Shown in pieces: positions 25,575 through 32,551 of a stretch of DNA of 41,374 bases. Every line of letters begins with the position of its first letter. Positions within the stretch are counted from its first letter, which is position 1. Position numbers and translations under genes: made by a program. Source of the DNA: Chitinophagales bacterium (GTDB lineage: Bacteria; Bacteroidota; Bacteroidia; Chitinophagales; Chitinophagaceae); contig JAAFJB010000023.1 of assembly GCA_013297995.1 (NCBI GenBank), positions 1 through 41,374 of the forward strand. The letters are read 5' to 3'. The notes below the pieces were generated by a model, which was given only the letters and a program-made list of their open reading frames with translations, searched no databases and was not told where the DNA came from.

Positions 25575-26813
25575 ATGAAAAAAAACTTTGCTTTATATTT
25601 TTTTATCGCCTTGCTTTTTTGCCTCTGGGCTTGCAAGAAAGATACAGTTGTGGCTGAAACCAATTTAATTCAAATTGATTCTGCCACTCTACAGAAGGGT
25701 GCAGTAATCACGATTTCAAGAGATACTACCACAGTTAGTCTCGGTAATGTGCAAGCAAAATTCAGTCAAACAAGCACCTGTTTTCCAGGCAAAGAAATAT
25801 TTAGTTTTACCGCTTCGGGTGTAAATCTTCCTAGTGGTGGATATTACCATTGGAGTTTTGGGGATGGTAATATGGCTGACGGGAATTCGGTCTCTTATTC
25901 CTACCAAGCACCTGGGTCTTTTGTGGTTACACTAGAAGTAATGTTAAATAGCAATAATATACTCGCAAAAATGATTTTCCCTATTAAAGCTAAGGGGCAA
26001 CAAACCAAGCCCGAAGCTTCCTTTTCTTTTAAAAGTGATTTCCCCAATAACCTTAACTATATTACTTTTAACAGCAGTTCCTCAGTAAATCATAGTGATA
26101 TAATTCAATACAAATATGAGTGGGGAGATGGAAGTACGCTGGTCTCCTCTATTGGATTAATAAGACATGAATTTCCAAAGAAAATAAATGATACAACCTA
26201 TCCTGTAAAACTTACCATTACCACCAATACAGGTTGCAGTGATGATACCATAATGCCCGTGTTAATTCCGGGCACTTACCATATTAAAGGTGGATTTAGA
26301 GCTGTTGTATATGAAGCTTGTACCAATGAAAATTTTGTATTTACCGCCGAAGCGGAAAATGTTCCCACTGGTTCGGTTTATGAGTGGGACTTTTCTGATG
26401 GCAAAGGGGTGAAATTAGGCAATCCAGTACAGTATATATATCAATATCCAAATGATTATGATGTGATTATGGCCATTAAATTGAATGGGAGGGAAATATA
26501 TAGAACCAATAAATTAGTGAACTCCAAAGGTATCAACCCAAAACCCAAAGCAGCTTTTGAAGAAACGCTGGTATGGGATTATCCCAATACCCAACGATGG
26601 TCTTTCAATAGCAAGTCTACTATTGCCACAAGTACTATTGATTCCTATAGATGGAATTTTGGCAACGGAAATACAAACAATGAGTTCAATAGTTTTATTG
26701 AAACTGTTTTCAATAAAACAAATACCGCACAACAATTCAAAGTACAATTAATTGTAACAGGGAATGGTTGTGCGGATACTACAAGTAAGCTAATAGCTAT
26801 ACCAAAAATGTAA
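25575..26813 (+). CDS. PKD-domain lipoprotein 2, tandem paralogue
   Basis: A 412-residue lipoprotein with signal MKKNFALYFFIALLFCLWAC, lipidated at Cys20 and followed by KKDTV. It matches its upstream neighbour module for module: YHWSFGDGNMADG, YKYEWGDGSTLVSS, YEWDFSDGKGVKLG and YRWNFGNGNTNNE. Shared words include YPVKL, CTNE(Y/N)F, NDYDV and NTGC. The two are clearly a tandem duplication that has diverged widely in sequence but not in length. They probably form a two-gene operon under the promoter before the first. It ends 13 bp from the convergent citrate synthase stop. Confidence 0.85.
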   Translation: MKKNFALYFFIALLFCLWACKKDTVVAETNLIQIDSATLQKGAVITISRDTTTVSLGNVQAKFSQTSTCFPGKEIFSFTASGVNLPSGGYYHWSFGDGNMADGNSVSYSYQAPGSFVVTLEVMLNSNNILAKMIFPIKAKGQQTKPEASFSFKSDFPNNLNYITFNSSSSVNHSDIIQYKYEWGDGSTLVSSIGLIRHEFPKKINDTTYPVKLTITTNTGCSDDTIMPVLIPGTYHIKGGFRAVVYEACTNENFVFTAEAENVPTGSVYEWDFSDGKGVKLGNPVQYIYQYPNDYDVIMAIKLNGREIYRTNKLVNSKGINPKPKAAFEETLVWDYPNTQRWSFNSKSTIATSTIDSYRWNFGNGNTNNEFNSFIETVFNKTNTAQQFKVQLIVTGNGCADTTSKLIAIPKM

Positions 26814-26826
26814 ATCTAATAATTTA

Positions 26827-28152
26827 TCAAGCATCCCAAATCTCATCCTTTCCTTCCAACCAAAGCTTTACCGATTCTGTGGTAACAGATTTGGGTCGTT
26901 CTAATGGAAAGCTCAGAGCCCTGTCCCAACAGAGGCTTGAAAGTACTCCAAGGGCGCGACTCACCGCAAATAATACTGTATAAAACTCGTATTCTACAAA
27001 GCCATAATGCACCAATAAAGCCCCGCTATGCGCATCCACATTGGGCCAAGGATTTTTAACTTTTCCTAAGGATTGTAAAATGGGAGGTACGGTTTCATAG
27101 ATTTTCCAGACCGTATTTACCAACTTATCATCAGGCATATGTTTTTTACCAAATTCCATTTGAGCTTCAAAACGAGGATCTGTTTTACGCAATACAGCGT
27201 GACCATAACCTGGCACTACTTTTCCAGAAGAAAGTGTGTCAAGCACATATTGAGCAATTTGATCTTTTGAAGGATCATCCGTACCCAATTTCTCTTGCAT
27301 TTCAAAAATCCATTTAATTACTTCTTGATTGGCAAGACCGTGTAAAGGGCCCGCTAGTCCATTCATACCAGCCGCATAACTTAGAAAAGGATCGCTGAGA
27401 GCTGAACCTACTAGGTGGGTAGTATGGGCAGACACGTTACCGCCTTCATGGTCAGCATGTATAGTCATGTACAAACGCATGAGCTCCATAAAACTTTCGT
27501 CATCATACCCCATCATATGGGCGAAATTTCCGGCCCAATCTAACAATCCATTTGGCTGAATATGTTCATTGTTCTTATATTTTCTACGATAGATATAAGC
27601 AGCAATTCGAGGGAGACGAGCAATCAAATCCATTGAATCATCATAGATAGGACTCCAATATTCTTTCTTACTAACGCCTTTAGCGTATGCTTTTGCGAAA
27701 TTACTTTCAGTTTGCAATGCCATAACTCCCACTACAAACATGGTCATTGGATGGGTGGTAATGGGCAATGCATCTATGGTTGCGAATACATGATTTGGCA
27801 CGTGACTTCTTCGTTGCCAAACACTGGTAATATGATTCACTTCTTCTTCAGTAGGTAATTCACCCACCAACATCAGGTGAAATAAGCCCTCTGGCAGGGG
27901 CTCGCCTCCAACTTGAGCCTTGGGTAATTTTTGTTGTAATTCAGGAATAGAATACCCTCTAAAGCGAATACCCTCTTGGGCATCAAGCAGGCTGGTCTCC
28001 GTTACCAGTCCCGTTATTCCCCGCATTCCTTGATATACCTGCGCCAATGTTACTTCTCCAATTTTTTTATTCCCATGCTGTTTAAGCATTTCTTTAATTT
28101 CAATATTTGAAGCATCAGCTTTAGCCTTAAACCTGTCTTTAATAATTCCCAT
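26827..28152 (-). CDS. gltA: Citrate synthase, mitochondrial (type I eukaryote-like) form
   Basis: Condenses acetyl-CoA and oxaloacetate to citrate. The 441 residues match the mitochondrial-type enzyme rather than the common bacterial hexameric GltA: the segments LLDAQEGIRFRGYSIPE, HADHEGGNVSAHTTHLVG and GLAGPLHGLANQEVIKW are nearly those of animal enzymes. Active-site residues correspond to pig-heart numbering: His235, His271, His318 (GYGHAVLR), Arg327 and Asp373 (NVDAHSGALL). This form is known from some bacteria, so lateral origin need not be recent. It is monocistronic, with the best promoter match in the window about 60 bp upstream. Confidence 0.96.
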   Translation of the reverse strand: MGIIKDRFKAKADASNIEIKEMLKQHGNKKIGEVTLAQVYQGMRGITGLVTETSLLDAQEGIRFRGYSIPELQQKLPKAQVGGEPLPEGLFHLMLVGELPTEEEVNHITSVWQRRSHVPNHVFATIDALPITTHPMTMFVVGVMALQTESNFAKAYAKGVSKKEYWSPIYDDSMDLIARLPRIAAYIYRRKYKNNEHIQPNGLLDWAGNFAHMMGYDDESFMELMRLYMTIHADHEGGNVSAHTTHLVGSALSDPFLSYAAGMNGLAGPLHGLANQEVIKWIFEMQEKLGTDDPSKDQIAQYVLDTLSSGKVVPGYGHAVLRKTDPRFEAQMEFGKKHMPDDKLVNTVWKIYETVPPILQSLGKVKNPWPNVDAHSGALLVHYGFVEYEFYTVLFAVSRALGVLSSLCWDRALSFPLERPKSVTTESVKLWLEGKDEIWDA

Positions 28153-28216
28153 GAAAATAATATTTAATATTGGGTGGTTTGTTCAATTACTGAAGCAGAT
28201 TTTCTATTTCAGGTGC

Positions 28217-28247
28217 TAAAGATAATCGAAGTTGCATCCATAACAAA
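28217..28247 (-). promoter_or_regulatory. Promoter of the citrate synthase gene
   Basis: On the minus strand TTTG (28247-28244), a 19-nt spacer and TATCTTTA (28224-28217) fit the Bacteroidota consensus TTTG-N19/20-TAnnTTTG with one mismatch in the last base. The leader to the ATG at 28152 would be about 55-60 nt. Confidence 0.6.
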
Positions 28248-28276
28248 ATTCAAGCCATTCTGTTCTGTGTTAAAAT

Positions 28277-29368
28277 TTATTTGGGCGCTTTTTTGTACAA
28301 ATGAGCAATTACAAACAAAAAAATGAAATTAGGTATCCAAGCAGCTAATATTGGGTGAAGATTCCCCTTGGTAGAGAAAATGGTAGAAAATCTATCTGTA
28401 ATAATGAAGAGTGCCGCTATAACAAATCCAATAGCGAGGTGCACACCGCTTCCACCCCGAACCTTCCTTCCTGCTATAATAGCACCAATAATAGTGAGCA
28501 AAACTACGGTAATACAGGTTGCATCCCTTCGATAACGCTCCACTTTTAGGCTATTTAAACCTTCCGAGCCCCTTAATTCTTCCAGTTCAATAAATCTTTT
28601 TAGCTGAGGAGTTGTTAATTTATCTTTTGTGTATTTATCTTTTGTTAAGTCGTATGGCTTAAAGTTGAAATTCATTTGTCTGGTAAATGCAAGCACAACC
28701 GATTCGCCCATTGGATATAGTTTCCTGTCCAATAGTATGTCTAGCTTCCATTTTTTAGTAGCAGTATCCCAAAGTATGGTTTCGGCCCTAAGATTTTCTG
28801 TAACGCTATTGTTTTTAATGGTATACATAAACACAGGGCCACCCCTTTTGGTAGTAGTATCATAAAAGTGAATACCCGCATATGTGAACGAGTCAATACG
28901 GAGATAAATATTGCTGGAATTGCCAAGTAGTGTATTATAGCTTGAATTGGCATCTATATATTTTGCTTCGAAATTACCTCGAACAACATTGGCATTGGGA
29001 ACCACATACTGATTGGCAAACCATAGTAAAATTGCCAAGAAAATACCCCCAACCCAGTAAGGTCTTAACCATCTAGCATAACTGGTTCCACCAGCAAGAA
29101 TGGCAATTATTTCACTATTACCGGCCATTTTAGAGGTAAAAAAAATGACCGCGATAAACACAAATAAAGGAAATAATAACGCTAATATATGCGGCACAAA
29201 TCCTGCATAATAATCTAAAATAATATGCCGAAATCCAAGTCCCGACTTTACAAAATCATCCGTTTTTTCACTAATATCTACCACTACTGCAATCACGGTA
29301 AACAAAAAAATGGCAAAGAAAAAAGTAGTGAGAAATTTTTTAAGAATATACCAGTCAAGCTTTTGCAT
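28277..29368 (-). CDS. LptF/LptG-family permease of the LPS exporter
   Basis: Inner-membrane subunit of the LptB2FG ABC transporter that extracts LPS. The chosen ATG at 29368 (363 residues, MQKLDWYILKKFLTTFF) has the family opening; an adjacent ATG at 29371 is equally possible, and a frame back to 29413 has no family support. Three N-terminal helices (about 13-40, 50-76, 98-118) are followed by a beta-jellyroll periplasmic domain (about 120-265), then three C-terminal helices (TCITVVLLTIIGAIIAGRK and following). The segment IIAILAGGTSYARWLRPY corresponds to the coupling region that contacts LptB. A -7-like box lies 5 nt upstream of the ATG. Confidence 0.92.
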   Translation of the reverse strand: MQKLDWYILKKFLTTFFFAIFLFTVIAVVVDISEKTDDFVKSGLGFRHIILDYYAGFVPHILALLFPLFVFIAVIFFTSKMAGNSEIIAILAGGTSYARWLRPYWVGGIFLAILLWFANQYVVPNANVVRGNFEAKYIDANSSYNTLLGNSSNIYLRIDSFTYAGIHFYDTTTKRGGPVFMYTIKNNSVTENLRAETILWDTATKKWKLDILLDRKLYPMGESVVLAFTRQMNFNFKPYDLTKDKYTKDKLTTPQLKRFIELEELRGSEGLNSLKVERYRRDATCITVVLLTIIGAIIAGRKVRGGSGVHLAIGFVIAALFIITDRFSTIFSTKGNLHPILAAWIPNFIFLFVIAHLYKKAPK

Positions 29369-29373
29369 CATAT

Positions 29374-29381
29374 CAAAGATA
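29374..29381 (-). promoter_or_regulatory. -7-like box touching the lptF/lptG-type gene
   Basis: On the minus strand TATCTTTG (29381-29374) is an exact TAnnTTTG match; ATATG then ATG (29368) follow. No canonical -33 TTTG was seen in the upstream hairpin region. If used, the transcript would begin at or near the start codon. Confidence 0.45.
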
Positions 29382-29382
29382 G

Positions 29383-29410
29383 AAAAAATACATCCATAAA
29401 AATGGATGTA
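29383..29410 (-). terminator. Intrinsic terminator downstream of tgt
   Basis: TACATCCAT and ATGGATGTA (29402-29410 and 29389-29397) pair perfectly over 9 bp around a 4-nt loop. In the minus-strand direction the stem is followed by TTTTTT (29388-29383). It would end tgt transcription and sits against the -7 box of the next gene. Confidence 0.65.
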
Positions 29411-29570
29411 CAATTTTAGGTTTCAGTAGGTAACAGATTAATAACTGTTGCAAAGTAATATGAATTGTTTTTGAACCCTCTCTTTGGTATCAACGTGTAT
29501 AAAAAAATAAAGATGGTACAATTATCCCCAAATTAATTGCGGGTTATCTTTGCTAAAAATTGGGCTTTTA

Positions 29571-30710
29571 CTACAACCTTTGTTTAATTAATTCAAGCGT
29601 ATCCAATTTCCAATTGTAATACGTTCCTGCCAAGATATTACGCCTTGCTTCTTTCACCAACCATAAATAGAAAGATAGATTATGTATACTTGCTAGTTCC
29701 AAGGCTAGAATTTCGCCAGCTATAAAAAGGTGCCTTAAATAGGCTTTTGAGTAGTACTGACTCATTTCGGAGGGAAGGCCAGGATCAATACAGGAAAAAT
29801 CCTTTGCCCATTTTTTATTCCGAATATTTATAACGCCTTGCGTAGTAAATAACATCCCATTTCTGCCATTACGTGTTGGCATCACACAATCAAACATATC
29901 AATACCCAAATCAATACATTCCAGCAGGTTCCAAGGCGTTCCAACACCCATTAAATAGCGTGGCTTATTGGTCGGCAAGTTCTCCGCACACAGCGCCGTA
30001 AACTCATACATCATATTTTCTGGCTCACCCACACTTAAGCCTCCAATGGCATTCCCTACTGCATTTTTGCTGGCAATATATTCACAGGATGCTTTGCGCA
30101 GATCTTTATAAGTGCTACCTTGCACAATGGGAAATAAATTTTGTGTGTACCCATATTTATCGGGTGTTTCATTTAAGCGAGTAAAACACCTATCCAGCCA
30201 ACGATGGGTTAGATCCATACTTTTTTTGGCATAAGTATAATCACTTGGATAAGGGGGACACTCATCAAAAGCCATGATGATATCTGCACCAATACTGCGT
30301 TGAATATCCATTACATATTCTGGAGAAAACAAGTGCTTACTTCCGTCTATATGCGATTGAAATACCACGCCCTCCTCCTTTATTTTTCTATTAGAAGCCA
30401 GTGAAAACACTTGGTATCCGCCGCTATCTGTAAGTATAGGCAGATCCCATCCATTGAATTTGTGCAATCCCCCAGCAGCTTCCAGCACTTCCGTTCCGGG
30501 GCGCAGGTATAAGTGATAAGTATTCCCTAAAATAATTTGAGCCTGAACATCAAACTTAAGTTGCTGCTGTGTAACCGCTTTAACACTACCCACCGTACCC
30601 ACGGGCATGAAAATAGGCGTTTCAATGATGCCATGATCTGTAGTAATAATTCCTGCTCGTGCAGCTTGATTGCTGTTAGAATTAGAGCGCGTAAAATGAA
30701 GTGCAGCCAT
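29571..30710 (-). CDS. tgt: tRNA-guanine transglycosylase lacking the canonical zinc cysteines
   Basis: Exchanges the guanine at wobble position 34 of GUN-anticodon tRNAs for preQ1 or queuine. The 379 residues show the substrate-binding DSGGYQVFSL (Asp95) and Asp149 (AFDECPP), the GNAIGGLSVGEP loop and the nucleophile Asp274 in DMFDCVMPTRNGRNG. In bacterial enzymes a zinc site CxCxxC-x25-H follows; here the aligned stretch reads CIDPGLPSEMSQYYSKAYLRHL and keeps only the His (His343 in SIHNL). As I recall, this loss occurs in other Bacteroidota Tgt proteins, so it is probably a lineage variant and not a defect. The start is supported by MAALHFTRSN followed by the family core. Confidence 0.93.
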   Translation of the reverse strand: MAALHFTRSNSNSNQAARAGIITTDHGIIETPIFMPVGTVGSVKAVTQQQLKFDVQAQIILGNTYHLYLRPGTEVLEAAGGLHKFNGWDLPILTDSGGYQVFSLASNRKIKEEGVVFQSHIDGSKHLFSPEYVMDIQRSIGADIIMAFDECPPYPSDYTYAKKSMDLTHRWLDRCFTRLNETPDKYGYTQNLFPIVQGSTYKDLRKASCEYIASKNAVGNAIGGLSVGEPENMMYEFTALCAENLPTNKPRYLMGVGTPWNLLECIDLGIDMFDCVMPTRNGRNGMLFTTQGVINIRNKKWAKDFSCIDPGLPSEMSQYYSKAYLRHLFIAGEILALELASIHNLSFYLWLVKEARRNILAGTYYNWKLDTLELIKQRL

Positions 30711-30776
30711 TGGGCAAAAGTAACACTAAAGAGATAACCATAAACTTCCTTCAATCAAACCCCTTATTTTTGTAAG
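30711..30776. promoter_or_regulatory. Divergent promoter region tgt / GT2
   Basis: Only 66 bp separate two start codons. TACTTTTG (minus strand, 30722-30715) ends 4 nt before the tgt ATG, and TATTTTTG (plus strand, 30765-30772) ends 4 nt before the GT2 ATG. Both fit TAnnTTTG; neither has a clear -33 TTTG. The geometry predicts little or no 5' leader on either mRNA. Confidence 0.5.
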
Positions 30777-31901
30777 ATGATCATCTCTCCTATTGTTTGG
30801 ATAATCTGTTTCGGACTTTTTTGTACCGTTATTGTATTCCAGTTATTCTATTATCTCTATTTTTTTAGAAAACTGGCTGTGTATAAGCCATATCCTAAGT
30901 CACAATCGGTACAACATCCAGTTTCGGTGGTAATTTGCGCCAGAGATGAAGCCCAGAATCTGGTAAAAAATTTACCTGGCATATTGGTACAAGATTATAC
31001 TACCACCCATGAAGTAGTGCTGGTAAACGACAATTCAACCGATGAGAGCAAATATGTGATTGATGAGTTTAAGCGTTCTTTTAAGAACCTGAATATGGTA
31101 GAACTTACCCAAGAAGCCAAAATGATTACTGGCAAAAAATTCCCCTTATCTATGGGCATTAAAAGTGCCAAATACGAAATTGTATTACTCACAGATGCCG
31201 ATTGCGTTCCCGCTTCCGAACACTGGATCCGTAAAATGCAAAACGCTTATCAGGATGAAACGGAGATTGTTTTAGGGTATGGTGCTTACCATAAAAAGAA
31301 AGGTATTTTGAATAAATTAATCAGATTCGAAACCTTCCATACCGCACTTCAGTATCTTTCTTATGCGCTGGCAGGCATGACTTATATGGGTGTTGGAAGA
31401 AATTTAAGTTATAAGAAAAACTTATTTTTTAAGAATAAAGGCTTTTCATCAATCAACCAAATTCCAAGTGGTGATGACGACTTATTTATCAACCAAGTAG
31501 CTACTAATTGTAATACTGTAATAGAAATTGATCCAGATACTTTTACCCTGAGTGAACCAAAAGCAAGCTGGAACGAATGGATGGCACAAAAATATCGGCA
31601 CTATTCCACTGGAAAATATTACAAGCCGATGCATAAATTTTTATTAGGTGGATATTCATTTTCACTTTTCTTAGTCTACCCCCTTTTTATTTTATCTATC
31701 CTATTTTTTAACTGGCAATTGGCCATCATATTATTCTCAATTCGCTTTATTGCACAGGCATGGACTTATTTTAAAGTCATGAAAAAACTGGGCGAAAGTG
31801 ATCTCTTTCCTTGGTTTTTATTATTGGATATCTGGATGTTTTTTTACTATTTATTTACTATACCCGCTATATGGAAAGCACCCCGCAAAAACTGGAATTA
31901 A
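30777..31901 (+). CDS. Membrane-anchored glycosyltransferase family 2 protein
   Basis: A 374-residue GT-A enzyme with one N-terminal helix (about 6-30) and two or three C-terminal helices (about 295-320, 325-345, 350-366). The GT2 core is VSVVICARDEAQNL, then VVLVNDNSTDES and the DxD metal site LLTDADCVP. The acceptor-side acid motif is SGDDDLFINQVA, and the region ASWNEWMAQKYRHYSTGKYY resembles the QxxRW-like segment of processive synthases. Donor and product are unknown; attachment of a sugar to a lipid carrier or exopolysaccharide is plausible. Its end overlaps the rsmG start by 31 bp. Confidence 0.88.
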   Translation: MIISPIVWIICFGLFCTVIVFQLFYYLYFFRKLAVYKPYPKSQSVQHPVSVVICARDEAQNLVKNLPGILVQDYTTTHEVVLVNDNSTDESKYVIDEFKRSFKNLNMVELTQEAKMITGKKFPLSMGIKSAKYEIVLLTDADCVPASEHWIRKMQNAYQDETEIVLGYGAYHKKKGILNKLIRFETFHTALQYLSYALAGMTYMGVGRNLSYKKNLFFKNKGFSSINQIPSGDDDLFINQVATNCNTVIEIDPDTFTLSEPKASWNEWMAQKYRHYSTGKYYKPMHKFLLGGYSFSLFLVYPLFILSILFFNWQLAIILFSIRFIAQAWTYFKVMKKLGESDLFPWFLLLDIWMFFYYLFTIPAIWKAPRKNWN

Positions 31902-32530
31902 TTGTTAAATACTTTGCCGACTTCTCCGAGCTGCAATTAAAGCAGCTTGCATTACTCGATCCACTCTATACAGAATGGAATGCAAAAATTAATGTGATCT
32001 CCCGAAAAGATATAGATGCAATTTATCTACACCATATTTTACATTCCCTAAGTATTGCCGCAATTGTGGACTTTGAAAAAGGAACCAATGTCATTGATAT
32101 TGGCTGTGGTGGCGGTTTTCCGGGCATTCCTCTAGCCATCTTTTTTCCAGATGTTAAATTTCATTTGGTGGATAGTATTGCAAAAAAATTAAAAGTAGTA
32201 GAAGCCGTTTGTGAAGGTGCTGGCATTCTAAATATTACCACGCAACAGACTCGAGCCGAAGATATTAAAAATAGAAAATTTGACTATGCCATTTCTAGGG
32301 CTGTAGCCCCGCTTAAAGACTTGTTGAAATGGAGTATGCCCTTATTGAAAAAGCAAGCGGGAAATGCTTCTGGCCCCGATTCTATTCGAAATGGATTGAT
32401 CTCTTTAAAAGGCGGTGATCTTGCACAGGAAATTTTTGAAAGTGGCGCACGTCCTAAGATGATGCCCATTCGTAAAATATTTCCAGAAGAATATTTTGAA
32501 GAAAAATACATCCTACACGTAGCACGTTAA
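31871..32530 (+). CDS. rsmG: 16S rRNA (guanine-527-N7)-methyltransferase
   Basis: SAM-dependent enzyme that methylates G527 of 16S rRNA. The ATG at 31871 gives 219 residues starting MESTPQKLELIVKYF and overlaps the upstream gene by 31 bp; earlier starts only read through that gene. Family motifs are EWNAKINVISRKDIDAIYLHHILHSL, the SAM site NVIDIGCGGGFPGIPLAIFFP, the FHLVDSIAKKLKVVE segment and DYAISRAVAPL. It is typically a housekeeping gene; loss causes low-level streptomycin resistance in other bacteria. Nothing in the sequence is odd beyond the overlap. Confidence 0.95.
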   Translation: MESTPQKLELIVKYFADFSELQLKQLALLDPLYTEWNAKINVISRKDIDAIYLHHILHSLSIAAIVDFEKGTNVIDIGCGGGFPGIPLAIFFPDVKFHLVDSIAKKLKVVEAVCEGAGILNITTQQTRAEDIKNRKFDYAISRAVAPLKDLLKWSMPLLKKQAGNASGPDSIRNGLISLKGGDLAQEIFESGARPKMMPIRKIFPEEYFEEKYILHVAR

Positions 32531-32551
32531 CAATGATCAACGGTAAACGGT

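Noticed and set aside
24328..26813. Type IX secretion cargo status for the PKD proteins
   Set aside because: Both have lipoprotein signals, and neither has a recognisable C-terminal sorting domain.
29545..29552. Plus-strand TATCTTTG near the 3' end of tgt, a possible antisense promoter
   Set aside because: An exact TAnnTTTG match, but there is no -33 element and no gene downstream on that strand; such matches are common by chance.
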